A stretch of DNA of 54,021 bases, from contig NZ_JAGBKM010000022.1 in the NCBI RefSeq assembly GCF_017498085.1, positions 1 through 54,021 on the forward strand. The letters are read 5' to 3'. Source of the stretch: Psychrobacter coccoides (GTDB lineage Bacteria; Pseudomonadota; Gammaproteobacteria; Pseudomonadales; Moraxellaceae). Each line of letters begins with the position of its first letter. Position 1 is the stretch's first letter. Under the pieces are notes generated by a model. The model was not told the origin of the DNA, searched no databases, and saw only the letters and a list, made by a program, of their open reading frames with translations. The translations under genes and the position numbers were made by a program. Positions 8,477-18,207 of this stretch are shown one piece after another.

Positions 8477-9220
8477 TTACAATGGCGTTTGCTGAAAAAA
8501 CTTCACCATAATGTCATAAATATCAGGATAAGCGTCGATTAGCTTTTGCGGGGTCTCAAAAAACACCTCGCTAAGCACCGCAAAAAACTCCGCTGGATTG
8601 GTCGCACCATAACGATCCAGTCCTGACTTGCGATGCTTTTGAAAGTCTTCAAAGTCACGGCTCATAATTTCCGTCCAGCGCGCCGGATCCATATCGGGGT
8701 GCATGGGCGGAAATCCGTTGGCGCTACCATTCAACATATCGAGCTTATGCACAAACTCATGAATGACGACATTATGACCGTCACGCTCTCCTGAGTGTTT
8801 GGCATCCTTCCATGACAGTATCACAGGCCCACGCAGCCATGCCTCTCCGCTACGATGTTGACTGCCCTCATGGACAATACCAAACTCATCGACCGTTTTA
8901 GCCTGGCTTTTGTATGAACCAGGATAGATGATAATAGACGACCAGCCTTTGTACCATTCAAGTCCTAGATTTAGAATCGGTAGGCAGGCTTGCAAGGCAA
9001 TAGACAGTCTGACTTTATCGGTAATCTCAAAGCCCTGCGCACCGGTAATCGACTTTTCATCTAAGAATAACGTCGCCAGCTCAAACAGACGAGTCAAATC
9101 CTCCTCGCTAAGTCTGTCGAGTATGACAATGCGCTTGGCAGCTTGCCGCCAATCAGCCGTGGTAAATTCACTATTATCTAATATGCGCTGCTCACGCCAG
9201 TCTTTTATCATGCTAAACAT
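8477..9220 (-). CDS. mtfA: Mlc titration factor MtfA-type zinc peptidase
   Basis: 247 residues, the family size (E. coli MtfA/YeeI about 265). The zinc-binding motif HEFVH (H154, E155, H158) is followed by DMLNG, and a third acidic ligand in NPAEFFAVLSE (E211) fits the known MtfA metal site. In E. coli MtfA binds the repressor Mlc and has aminopeptidase activity, linking it to glucose phosphotransferase control. A Psychrobacter-like host may lack that sugar system, so the partner here is open. AAGGA precedes the ATG. The gene follows uvrA2 by 51 bp on the same strand, so the two are probably co-transcribed. Confidence 0.9.
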   Translation of the reverse strand: MFSMIKDWREQRILDNSEFTTADWRQAAKRIVILDRLSEEDLTRLFELATLFLDEKSITGAQGFEITDKVRLSIALQACLPILNLGLEWYKGWSSIIIYPGSYKSQAKTVDEFGIVHEGSQHRSGEAWLRGPVILSWKDAKHSGERDGHNVVIHEFVHKLDMLNGSANGFPPMHPDMDPARWTEIMSRDFEDFQKHRKSGLDRYGATNPAEFFAVLSEVFFETPQKLIDAYPDIYDIMVKFFQQTPL

Positions 9221-9271
9221 GGTTGTTCCTTAACGTTAAACGATGTGCAATGATGACAACACGCCCTAACA

Positions 9272-11830
9272 TTACCTTAATAAAAATGGCGCAGTGTTGC
9301 TGGTCTTTGATGTTGCCACATCCCTAGGTGTGCCTTGAGCAACGACTTGCCCGCCTGCATCCCCTGCCCCTGGGCCAATATCGATAATCCAGTCGCTATT
9401 GCTGGCCACTTGCATATCGTGCTCAACCATAATGACGGTATTGCCCGCCTCGACGAGCGCCTCCAATTGCGCCATCAGCATCGACACATCGGCAGGATGT
9501 AGGCCAGTGGTCGGCTCATCAAGGATATAAAGCGTATCGCCACGCTGGGTACGTTGTAGCTCGGTGGCAAGCTTGATACGCTGCGCCTCGCCGCCCGACA
9601 GTTCAGTCGCTGGCTGCCCCAGCCGCAAGTAGCCAAGACCAACTTGCAAGAGAGCATCTAAAGCAGGTAATATCGAGGCTTCTCCATCAAAAAACGCATA
9701 AGCAGATTCTACCGTGAGATCCAGCACTTCAGCGATGTTTTTATCTCGGTAAGTAATCGCCAGCGTGTCATTGTCATAGCGCTGACCGTGACAAACTTGG
9801 CAAGGCGCATAAACACTCGGCAAAAATAGCAGCTCGACACTAACAAACCCCAGCCCTTCACAGTTGGGGCAACGACCCTTTGGTGTGTTAAATGAAAAAC
9901 GGCCTGCATCATAACCGCGCGCTTTGGCCTCTGCCGTTGCCGCAAATAATTTACGGACATCGTCAAACAGCCCTGTATAGGTGGCAAGGTTTGAGCGTGG
10001 CGTACGGCCAATGGCTTTTTGATTGATATCAATAAGGCGGCTGACCTTGTCCATGCCAGCAATGATTTGGCCTTTAATGACCATCTCGATCTCCTGATCT
10101 AACAAATCCGCTTCATCAGTTGCAGCTTGGGTAACCACTTCTTTCCCTAAGGCTTCATTGACTAACTCAACTAGCGCCTGACTGACCAAACTTGATTTTC
10201 CTGATCCCGATACGCCTGTCACACAGGTCATCACCCCTAGCGGAAACGCAATACTTAACCCTTGGATATTATTGCGCTCTATATCAGCAAGCTGTAACCA
10301 AGCGCTAGGTTTTCTAAGCGGTTGTTTGTGCGCCGTCTCTTTATCGGTAAAAAGATATTGTGCGGTTGTTGATTCAGTGACCTGACGCAAACCCTCTACA
10401 GGGCCGCTATAGACAATCTCGCCGCCATGCGTGCCCGCCTGCGGCCCGACATCGACCACCCAATCGGCATGACGAATGACGCTCACATCATGCTCGACGA
10501 CAAGCACTGAATTGCCAGCGGCGATGAGCTCATCCAATGCGCCCAGCAGTGCTTGCGTGTCAGCGGGATGCAGACCAGCGGAGGGCTCATCAAGCACATA
10601 CACCACCCCAAACAGCTGCGAGCGTATTTGTGTGGCTAATCTAAGACGCTGCAACTCCCCTGGCGACAATGTCGGCGTGGTGCGCTCAAGCGACAAGTAA
10701 CCCAAGCCCAGTCTTGTCAATGCCTCAACACGCGCTAATATATCGCTAGCAATACGCTGTGCGACGATGGCTTTTTCACGGTTGGGGGTATCATCTTTGA
10801 TTTTTGTATGTGCTGTTTTTTGCAGCGCAAGCGCCAAATCGGTTAGGGTAAGTTGCGATAGCTCGCCTATATCTAGCCCCGCAAACGTCACCGATAGCGA
10901 TTCTTTTTTGAGTTTTTTACCGTGGCACTCTGGGCATACGGAGATTTGCATAAACTGTGAGACACGCTTCTTGACCCGTGGACTTTGCGTGGTGGTAAAG
11001 GCATTTAAGATAAAGTTTTTTGCGCTGATATATGTGCCCATATAGTTGGGCTTTTCACCTTTTTCAATCGCAGCACGCGTTTGCTCAAGGTTGTATTCAG
11101 GGTAGACGGGCACCGTTGGCGTCTCATCAGTATATAAGATCCAATCGCGAGACTTTTTGGGCAATTTGTGCCACGGCGTATCGATATCATAGCCAAGCGT
11201 GGTCAATATACGGCTCAGGTTTTGTCCTTGCCATGCGCCGGGCCACGACGCAATCGCCCGCTCACGAATGGACTTGCTACCATCAGGCACCATCAACTCT
11301 TCGGTCACATCAAACACTCGGCCAATACCCGAGCACATCGGGCATGCCCCCTCTGGCGTATTGGGCGAGAAGGCATCGGCATAGAGCATATCTTGACCGG
11401 CCGGATACTCCCCTGCCCGCGAATACAGCATCCGTAGGGCGTTAGAGATGGTGGTGACGCTTGCCACCGATGAGCGCACTGAAGGCGTTCCGCGCTGCTG
11501 CTGCAAAGCGACCGCTGGTGGCAAGCCTTCTATCGCATCGACATCAGGCTCCTCCACTTGATCGATCAGACGGCGAGCATAAGGCGCTACCGAATCTAAA
11601 TAGCGCCGCTGCGACTCAGCAAACAAAGTACCAAACGCCAGTGACGACTTCCCTGAGCCTGATATCCCAGTAAACACCACCAGCGCATCACGCGGCAAAT
11701 CGACATCGATATTCTTGAGGTTATGAACGCGCGCGCCTCGGACTTGCACGTGGCTGTTTGGTTGCTTGCTTCGTTGATGATTGGGAGGGCTATAAGGGTC
11801 GCGCGAGATTGTGTTATTGTACTTGGCCAT
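9272..11830 (-). CDS. UvrA-like excinuclease ABC subunit A, class II (short form)
   Basis: 852 residues against about 940 for housekeeping UvrA. The protein has two ABC ATPase halves. Walker A motifs are GISGSGKSS near residue 56 and GVSGSGKSS near 545; ABC signatures are [12 protein letters not shown] and [12 protein letters not shown], each followed by a DEPS/DEPT Walker B. Zinc-finger cysteine pairs CPMC, CPEC, CPNC and CQVC are present. The shorter length is typical of UvrA2, which lacks most of the UvrB-binding region and is tied to DNA damage or drug tolerance rather than core excision repair. This identity is inferred from length, not domain alignment. GAGGAAAG precedes the ATG. It is the first gene of a two-gene unit with mtfA. 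Confidence 0.88.
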   Translation of the reverse strand: MAKYNNTISRDPYSPPNHQRSKQPNSHVQVRGARVHNLKNIDVDLPRDALVVFTGISGSGKSSLAFGTLFAESQRRYLDSVAPYARRLIDQVEEPDVDAIEGLPPAVALQQQRGTPSVRSSVASVTTISNALRMLYSRAGEYPAGQDMLYADAFSPNTPEGACPMCSGIGRVFDVTEELMVPDGSKSIRERAIASWPGAWQGQNLSRILTTLGYDIDTPWHKLPKKSRDWILYTDETPTVPVYPEYNLEQTRAAIEKGEKPNYMGTYISAKNFILNAFTTTQSPRVKKRVSQFMQISVCPECHGKKLKKESLSVTFAGLDIGELSQLTLTDLALALQKTAHTKIKDDTPNREKAIVAQRIASDILARVEALTRLGLGYLSLERTTPTLSPGELQRLRLATQIRSQLFGVVYVLDEPSAGLHPADTQALLGALDELIAAGNSVLVVEHDVSVIRHADWVVDVGPQAGTHGGEIVYSGPVEGLRQVTESTTAQYLFTDKETAHKQPLRKPSAWLQLADIERNNIQGLSIAFPLGVMTCVTGVSGSGKSSLVSQALVELVNEALGKEVVTQAATDEADLLDQEIEMVIKGQIIAGMDKVSRLIDINQKAIGRTPRSNLATYTGLFDDVRKLFAATAEAKARGYDAGRFSFNTPKGRCPNCEGLGFVSVELLFLPSVYAPCQVCHGQRYDNDTLAITYRDKNIAEVLDLTVESAYAFFDGEASILPALDALLQVGLGYLRLGQPATELSGGEAQRIKLATELQRTQRGDTLYILDEPTTGLHPADVSMLMAQLEALVEAGNTVIMVEHDMQVASNSDWIIDIGPGAGDAGGQVVAQGTPRDVATSKTSNTAPFLLR

Positions 11831-11973
11831 ACCGCAGTCTTTCCTCTTAACTCATTATTATTATAAGACTTGATTCACAAGAGGTTAACACACCTTGGCT
11901 GTAGGCTAGAGCTAGGCTTACGTATTCATAGCATAGAAAGACAAAACGATAACTTTATACTTAAATGACATAA

Positions 11974-12011
11974 AAAGAGCGTGCTAAGAAAATATCTTAG
12001 CACGCTCTTTT
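11974..12011. terminator. Bidirectional terminator between DUF819 gene and uvrA2
   Basis: AAAGAGCGTGCTAAGA (11974-11989) pairs perfectly over 16 bp with 11995-12010 around a 5-nt loop. An A run on the left gives a T run on the minus strand, so it ends the DUF819 gene transcript. Confidence 0.85.
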
Positions 12012-12046
12012 CAATTGAGATTGACAGCTCAGAGGAATTTTTAACC

Positions 12047-13291
12047 TTAGCCCACCACCAGCCGCATCATTTGCGTACTGATATAGCCGCCAAAGGTACC
12101 GACTGCATAGCCAAGAATACCCAAAAACACCCCAACTGGTGCGAGTGATGGATGAAAGGCGGTAGCGACAATCGGGGCTGAGGACGCGCCGCCCGTATTG
12201 GCATTAGAGCCCACGGCCAAAAAGAAAAACGGCGCACGAATGAGCCTTGCGACAGCAAAGATAATGACGACGTGAATACTCATCCATAGCAGGCCGATAA
12301 GGAGCAGTCGCCACTGCGAGACAATACCGGCTAGATTGATTTGCATGCCAATGGCCGCAATCAGTACAAAAATAAATACCGTACCGATTTTGGAGGCGCC
12401 TACATGATCAAGCCGGCGAATTTTGGTAAAAGAGAAGATCACCCCTATGATGGTAATGATGACCACCATCCAAAAGAAGCTACTGGCAAAGCTGTACTGC
12501 ACCGCCCAGCTATAAGGCGCAAAAAACCCTGCAATTTGCCCGCCCAAAAAGTGCGCCACGCCTACCATGGCAAAGCATAAACCAAACATCACCATGAGGT
12601 CATTTAAAGTCGCAGGCCGTGCATGGTGGCGCTCATAGCTCTCAACGGCGGTGATAACTTTGTCGATACTGCTACTATCAGCTTTTAACAATTTATCAAT
12701 TTTATCACTGTGTTTGGCCATGATAAGTATCGCGAGCAGCCATAGCGAGGCGTTGGTGGTATCGACCAGGATCATCATGCCAAACAAGTCATCACTGACC
12801 CCAAACAGCTCCTTCATTGCCGCTTGGTTGGCCGCACCACCAATCCAGCTGCCCGCCACGGCCGAAAACCCACGCCATAAGGTGTCATCGCTAAACATAC
12901 TGGGCGACACCCATTTGGCGATACCTAAGCTGATCGGACCACTGATGATAATGGCGATACTGGCGGCAAAAAACATGGCAATGGCTTTCCAGCCCAACCC
13001 CAATATCTTGGGCACATCCATCGACAGGGTCATCAGTAGCAAGCTGGCTGGCAATAGATACGTGGCAGTAAAGCCATAAATCTGCGAGCCCACACCGTCT
13101 GCAAACACCCCTAAGCTGTTAAGCGTTGCAGGTATAAAGCAGCATAGGACAATGCCAGGCAGTACGGCATAAAAACGCCGCCAAAACTTACCGGGCAATC
13201 CTTGGGTATAAAACACCAAACCGATAATGGCCATGATAATACCAAAGGCTAACGGCAGGCTATCGATTGCTAAACTTGAGGTGGCGGGCAT
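12047..13291 (-). CDS. DUF819 (YjcL-like) membrane protein
   Basis: 414 residues and very hydrophobic, with about 10-12 predicted membrane segments. Family-typical blocks are GSWIGGAANQAAMKE in the first half and GSNANTGGASSAPIVATAFH near the end, the glycine/asparagine-rich re-entrant-type signatures of DUF819 proteins. The fold resembles secondary anion transporters, but the substrate is unknown. GGAGC lies before the ATG. The gene has its own terminators on each side and is probably transcribed alone. Confidence 0.85.
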   Translation of the reverse strand: MPATSSLAIDSLPLAFGIIMAIIGLVFYTQGLPGKFWRRFYAVLPGIVLCCFIPATLNSLGVFADGVGSQIYGFTATYLLPASLLLMTLSMDVPKILGLGWKAIAMFFAASIAIIISGPISLGIAKWVSPSMFSDDTLWRGFSAVAGSWIGGAANQAAMKELFGVSDDLFGMMILVDTTNASLWLLAILIMAKHSDKIDKLLKADSSSIDKVITAVESYERHHARPATLNDLMVMFGLCFAMVGVAHFLGGQIAGFFAPYSWAVQYSFASSFFWMVVIITIIGVIFSFTKIRRLDHVGASKIGTVFIFVLIAAIGMQINLAGIVSQWRLLLIGLLWMSIHVVIIFAVARLIRAPFFFLAVGSNANTGGASSAPIVATAFHPSLAPVGVFLGILGYAVGTFGGYISTQMMRLVVG

Positions 13292-13452
13292 CTATAAGCT
13301 CCGATCGTAGCAAATTATAAAGTAGCTCAGTATAGACAAGGCAAAAAAGTCACGCAAGCAAGTATTGCTTTATTCTACTAGCCCTAACCCAGCGCCGCTG
13401 CTTATAGCGGTTTTAAAATTTCTTGACCATAGCATAAAATGAGTATGCACAA

Positions 13453-13483
13453 AAAAGCCAGATACTCAAAGTATCTGGCTTTT
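13453..13483 (-). terminator. Terminator after the DEAD-box helicase gene
   Basis: AAAAGCCAGATACT (13453-13466) pairs perfectly with 13470-13483 around a CAA loop. The A run at the left becomes a T run on the minus strand, just below the helicase stop. Confidence 0.85.
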
Positions 13484-13528
13484 GCTGCTGTTTTTATACG
13501 ACTGATTTAGTCACAACATAGGGTAGTC

Positions 13529-15145
13529 TTATGAGTTTTTGCCTCGGCTACCACCTGTTGGACGGCCGCCACGGCGATCTGAGCGATTTGCTGGGCGACC
13601 TTGGCTACCACTTGGACGACCACGACCTGTCGCAGCACGGTCACCTCGTGGGGCGCTAGTGCCATCACCACGGCTTGGGCCACTGCGTTTGCCTTGATAT
13701 GGTTTACCACCAAAACGATCTTTTGGCTTGCCTGATGAGTCACGTGACTTGCCTGCCCCTTGGCCTTGATAGCCACTGTCATTGCTGGCACGTTGACCCG
13801 TCGCTCTACGATCGTTTGAACGTCCACGGCCTTGACCACCACCTGAGCGTCCGCGGCCACGACCACGTCCCTTACCCTTGTTCTCACTTGGTACGTAGGT
13901 TTTCTTTGGCTCCATACCTTCGATGACACAGACTTCCATCTTACGATCTAAATAGCGGTTGATAGCGTTTAGTTGTGGGCGATCGTCCATACTGCATAAG
14001 CTGATAGCAATACCAGTACGACCCGCACGGCCACAGCGGCCAATACGGTGGACGTAGTCTTCGGTTTGACGTGGTAAGTCGTAGTTAATCACGTGCGAGA
14101 TGGCTGGTACATCAAGACCACGGGCAGCGACGTCAGTGGCGACTAGGATTTTACATTTGCCCTTACGTAAGTCTTGCACGATACGGTTACGCTTGCTTTG
14201 TGGCAAGTCGCCATGTAAAAAGCTCGCTCTATGACCAGCTTCTTGTAGCTGCTTTGCAAGTTTTTCGGTGCTGCGCTTGGTCGCCGCAAAGATGATGATT
14301 TGATCCATTTCTTGCTGACAAACAATCTTGTCAAGCAATCTGTTTTTGTGGTCAAAGTCATCACAGTAATACACTTTTTCTTCGATATGAGCTGACTCAA
14401 CTTTGATAGAGACACGCTCAGGGTTTTTGGTAAAGCTGGCTGCGATCTTGCCGACAGGGCCGTCCCAAGTGGCTGAACACATGATGGTTTGACGATCTGT
14501 TGGCGCCGCTTTTAAGATGTCATTGATGTCATCAGCAAAGCCCATGTCGAGCATACGGTCTGCTTCATCAAGCACCAACACTTCTAGGTGCGACAGATCG
14601 ACACGGCCAGCTTTGATATGGTCAAGTAGACGGCCTGGCGTGGCCACGATGACTTGTACGCCTTTACGTAGAGCAGTGATTTGACCGTTGTAAGGTGCAC
14701 CGCCGACCAATGGCACACAAAAAATACCACGCATGTCTTTAGAGTACGTGCGCACGCTGTCATGTACTTGCTGAGCAAGCTCACGAGTTGGCGTGAGGAT
14801 AAGCGCTTTGGTTAGTTTATCAAAACTGGTCGCACGGCTTAGACGGTCGAGTACTGGAATAACAAATGCAGCCGTTTTACCACTACCGGTTTGCGCTGAT
14901 AATAAAAGGTCACGGCCTTGCAGAGCAAAAGGAATGGCTTGTGCTTGGATAGGCGTTGGGTTGCTATAACCAACACGGTCTAGAGCGCTAAGAATAGGCT
15001 TGGCGATATTGAGGTCTTTAAAAGTGACTTGGTTTTCTTCAGCTGCGTCAGTAGTCGCCGCTTGAGAGTCAGTGCTGTTGCTTTCGGTGTTTGCGTTTTC
15101 GATGATGCCGTTTTCAGCGGCGATAGTAGACAAGATGTCAGTCAT
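13529..15145 (-). CDS. DEAD-box RNA helicase with RG-rich tail
   Basis: 538 residues from the ATG at 15145, chosen because AAGGA lies just before it; the frame extends 11 codons further without a good ribosome site. Helicase motifs in order: Q-motif (NPTPIQAQA), AQTGSGKT (84-91), PTRELAQ, DEAD (193-196), SAT (224-226) and HRIGRCGRAGRTG. The last about 100 residues are arginine, glycine and serine rich with several RGRG and SGG clusters, a disordered RNA-binding tail. It resembles RhlE-type and cold-induced helicases that unwind structured mRNA and help ribosome assembly. The tail gives a long spurious open frame on the same strand. The exact subfamily is not assigned. Confidence 0.93.
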   Translation of the reverse strand: MTDILSTIAAENGIIENANTESNSTDSQAATTDAAEENQVTFKDLNIAKPILSALDRVGYSNPTPIQAQAIPFALQGRDLLLSAQTGSGKTAAFVIPVLDRLSRATSFDKLTKALILTPTRELAQQVHDSVRTYSKDMRGIFCVPLVGGAPYNGQITALRKGVQVIVATPGRLLDHIKAGRVDLSHLEVLVLDEADRMLDMGFADDINDILKAAPTDRQTIMCSATWDGPVGKIAASFTKNPERVSIKVESAHIEEKVYYCDDFDHKNRLLDKIVCQQEMDQIIIFAATKRSTEKLAKQLQEAGHRASFLHGDLPQSKRNRIVQDLRKGKCKILVATDVAARGLDVPAISHVINYDLPRQTEDYVHRIGRCGRAGRTGIAISLCSMDDRPQLNAINRYLDRKMEVCVIEGMEPKKTYVPSENKGKGRGRGRGRSGGGQGRGRSNDRRATGQRASNDSGYQGQGAGKSRDSSGKPKDRFGGKPYQGKRSGPSRGDGTSAPRGDRAATGRGRPSGSQGRPANRSDRRGGRPTGGSRGKNS

Positions 15146-15733
15146 GAGTATCCTTGGTAAGTATAAGTTGCTGCACATTCAGCAAACTTGATGCCTACCA
15201 CTGATAACCGTTCATCGCATCCCCCTTAATCATATAATAATCGCACGATATAAATCATCAACGATTATAAGCCAAGCGCATTAACGCTCTGGCTTTTATT
15301 TAAGGTAGATATGTTGTCTGACGTATTTTGGTGGTAGTGCCGAGTGTCTTATCCTTGCTTGTTATTAAACCAATTATCAACGCTTTGTCCAAAGCAGATA
15401 AAGGCAAACAACAACCAATCTAGTCCAATAAGCTAGTAGATAAGGTATGAGTCAAAAATAACGACATTAATGACGTGTTATTTAAGTACACAAAATCATC
15501 GGCAACAATTACTTACGGTCATCCTAGACCCAAAATCGCAGGCGATGTTATCAATCTCATAATCCACGTGAGTCACTGCTAACGTGGGGGACGTATTATA
15601 GCACAGTAAATCCATGTTTATCGTTTTATTTTCAACCATCGCCAAAACCACTTATAAAGCGGGTTAATTATATCAATATCAAGGGCTTTTTTTATCCTGA
15701 CAAGCAACCCTGACGATGGTGGCGATTAATAGC
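15146..15733. promoter_or_regulatory. Long upstream/leader region of the helicase gene
   Basis: This 588-bp stretch without a gene precedes the helicase. It holds several hairpins. GCCA-GCG / CGC-TGGC at 15271-15293 has T-rich flanking sequence. AATAACGAC / GACGTGTTATT lies near 15455-15485 and CCACG / CGTGG near 15570-15590. A long structured leader is typical of cold-induced helicase mRNAs, but I cannot place the promoter. Confidence 0.35.
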
Positions 15734-16846
15734 TTATATGCTTTTGACTTCTGATACAAAGGTAGGCAGCTGCCAAGCGCCGCCAATCTCCACCATACGA
15801 CAAAGCCCCGTGGTGCCCTCATAGCTTTTTACAAAGCGCTGGCCTGTCCAAACCCAGTCTTTTCTAGACAAGCAGTCACCAAGCCCTCGGCCTTTTTGGA
15901 TTGAGCTTATCTTGCCTGCCGCATACTCTGTGGCATTGGTGGTTACTAGCACTGGGTCATATGGTGAGCGGTCATTGATCACCCACATGCCTGTTCCTGA
16001 ATTGTAGGCGCTGAGCCAGCAGCTGTGTTGAATCAGAACTTGGGTGGCGTTTAGGCGATTGGTGCGCCAAGGTGAGCCATCGGTTAGTTTTGGGCAAGAG
16101 TCCTGCATGTCTTGTATAGTGCCCTTCACCAGTTCAGTAAGCTGTGAGGCTTGTAGACTGAATTTTTTATTACGGGCTGATGTGCCGGCATTTGGAATGA
16201 CCAGCTGCAATTGTGGCGATGGCTTTGCTGGTAACACGCTGTTATTAGACTTGGTTGGGGCACTTTTTTTTATAAAAGCACTTTTTATAAAAGCACTTGG
16301 TGTCCCTACTCGTCCTTGCACCTCATCAGCTTTTAACATCACGGCCGCTGCCCCTTTATCGGACAACTGCCAGCGAGTGTTACGCAGTACAAATTCGACT
16401 TTGCTTGGCTTTTTTAGCGCATCAAGCAGTGCTGCGACTTGAGCGGCTGTCAGCTCGGCATCTCCCGCTGCTGTCAAAAAAGGCTTGGTTTCTCCCAGGT
16501 TTTTACCATCGATGACCAGCGAGATACGATGGCGTCTGCCCAATTGCAACAGTGCCTTGGTTGAGCTTTGCTTAGCAGTGCCTATTTTGACACGGCCAGT
16601 GACACTAGCGTTATTACCAGCACGGCGGGTAAAAAGCACCGATACGGGCAACGTACTCTCATCTACAGATTGGTAACCTGCCAGCCGACAAGTGCGTGTA
16701 TTGTCACAGACGACCTGCCAATCATGATGGGTCATTTCTACAGCAGGCATAGCCGCATTGCTCATTGTACTAAAAGCGGTGCTGGCCATGATTACTGGCA
16801 GTATCAGGCCGTATTTTAAGGCGCTAGTAGGGATGATATTATTCAT
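15734..16846 (-). CDS. DUF1176 exported protein
   Basis: About 370 residues. The N-terminus is a clear signal peptide (hydrophobic LILPVIMASTAFSTMSNAA, with cleavage likely after the last alanine). The mature protein opens with HHDWQVVCDNTRTCRLAGYQ, the conserved start of DUF1176 proteins, and has a later WTGQRFVKSYEGTTGLCR block with cysteines that may pair as disulfides. The periplasmic function is unknown. The frame can start at a GTG (16864) or the ATG at 16846; neither has a strong ribosome site, and the ATG gives the cleaner signal peptide. A short lysine/serine linker duplication (SAFIKSAFIKK) is visible mid-protein. Confidence 0.85.
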   Translation of the reverse strand: MNNIIPTSALKYGLILPVIMASTAFSTMSNAAMPAVEMTHHDWQVVCDNTRTCRLAGYQSVDESTLPVSVLFTRRAGNNASVTGRVKIGTAKQSSTKALLQLGRRHRISLVIDGKNLGETKPFLTAAGDAELTAAQVAALLDALKKPSKVEFVLRNTRWQLSDKGAAAVMLKADEVQGRVGTPSAFIKSAFIKKSAPTKSNNSVLPAKPSPQLQLVIPNAGTSARNKKFSLQASQLTELVKGTIQDMQDSCPKLTDGSPWRTNRLNATQVLIQHSCWLSAYNSGTGMWVINDRSPYDPVLVTTNATEYAAGKISSIQKGRGLGDCLSRKDWVWTGQRFVKSYEGTTGLCRMVEIGGAWQLPTFVSEVKSI

Positions 16847-16995
16847 TAATTTATTTTGTCTCACAGCGTCAATATAAAAACCAACAGGCCAACCTATTGA
16901 TATTCAATACATTATGATAATGTATCATTGTGTAAACATATAATCAAACAACTTTAGTCGAATACTGTATAGCTATCTGATCCTATAAAGGCCAA

Positions 16996-17028
16996 CAAGA
17001 CCAATAAGCAGCTTGCCTACTGGTCTTG
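16996..17028 (-). terminator. Possible terminator after yghU
   Basis: CAAGACCA (16996-17003) pairs with TGGTCTTG (17021-17028), with a partial inner stem. The minus-strand T run is weak (TTGGCCTTTATA), so activity is uncertain. Confidence 0.45.
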
Positions 17029-17081
17029 TATCGATTCACACCATCGACGATTGTTTGAAATAAACCGTCGCAAAGGCTGAT

Positions 17082-17918
17082 CTAGCTAATAGGTGACAAC
17101 TCTAGCGTTAAGGCTCTTTTTACCGCTGCTCTATTGGCGATATTTTTTGCCCAACGTTGCACATGAGTATAATCATCCACTTGTAAAAACTCAGCCGCAT
17201 CATACAACTCACCAAGTACGAGTCGACCATACCAAGCCCAAATGACCATATCAGCAATATTATAGGCACTGTCACCATTGCCACACAGGTAGTCGTTGCT
17301 TGCTAGGTGTCTGTCCAAAACATCAAGCTGACGTTTGGTTTCCATGGTGAAGCGATTGATGGGGTATTCCATCGGCTCTGGAGCATAGGCGTAAAAATGC
17401 CCAAAGCCGCCACCCAAATAAGGCGCACTGCCCATTTGCCACATCAACCAAGACAAGCATTCAGCCCGTGCCCGCCCTTGCTCTAACGGTACAAATTTTT
17501 CAAACTTTTCGGCAAGGTATAATGCAATTGCGCCAGACTCAAAGATACTTATCGGCGCAGACTTATCGGTATAATCCACCAATGCTGGAATCTTTGAATT
17601 GGGATTGATCGCTACAAAGTCTGACCCAAACTGATCGCCCTCAGAGATATCAATCTTATAGGCATCGTACTTGGCACCTTGGAGACCAAGCTCAGCCAAC
17701 TCCTCTAACAGGATGTTTATTTTTATGCCATTTGGGGTGTTAAGTGAGTACAGCTGAAGCGGCGCATCTCCTACAGGGAGGGATTGCTCATGACGAGCAC
17801 CGGCAGTCGGGCTATTGGTACTGGCAAACTTGCCGCCGTTTTCTTTGTCATTGCTCCATACCTTCGGCGGTGTATAGGTGGTTTGGTGGTTATTGTCTGG
17901 CGTGTTGGGGGTACTCAT
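17082..17918 (-). CDS. yghU: YghU-type glutathione S-transferase / disulfide-bond oxidoreductase
   Basis: 278 residues, near the E. coli YghU length (288). The N-terminus YTPPKVWSNDKENGGKFAST is the YghU/YfcG signature, followed by the thioredoxin-like half with LYSLNTPNGIKINILLEEL and an all-helical C-terminal GST half. Relatives bind two glutathione molecules and reduce small disulfides in the cytoplasm. AAAGGATC lies at a proper distance before the ATG. The gene stands alone and is divergent from the MFS gene across about 290 bp. Confidence 0.92.
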   Translation of the reverse strand: MSTPNTPDNNHQTTYTPPKVWSNDKENGGKFASTNSPTAGARHEQSLPVGDAPLQLYSLNTPNGIKINILLEELAELGLQGAKYDAYKIDISEGDQFGSDFVAINPNSKIPALVDYTDKSAPISIFESGAIALYLAEKFEKFVPLEQGRARAECLSWLMWQMGSAPYLGGGFGHFYAYAPEPMEYPINRFTMETKRQLDVLDRHLASNDYLCGNGDSAYNIADMVIWAWYGRLVLGELYDAAEFLQVDDYTHVQRWAKNIANRAAVKRALTLELSPIS

Positions 17919-18207
17919 AAATGATCCTTTGTTATTTTAGGGGTTATTTTAGGGGGTGTTGAATGTTTGACCGTTTAGGCTGATAGTTTTATATTGAAGC
18001 GGTCATTTTCTATCCAAGAGTCGCATCATTCTTAGATGTCTCTTATGGTCTTACTATAATGAAGAGTTGTTCCTTTCTCAAAGTCCCTCATGTAATTAAT
18101 GTAGTGGTTTCTAATCTAAGTGAATCACGTTATGATTGACGTTTTTTAATTGCGCAGCAGAACGTAACGTTCTCGGCAGTTTCTATCTGCTTTATGGTGA
18201 TGTACAT

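Noticed and set aside
13507..13929. 140-codon frame opposite in phase to the helicase tail
   Set aside because: Produced by the repetitive RG-coding sequence; the DEAD-box frame explains the region.
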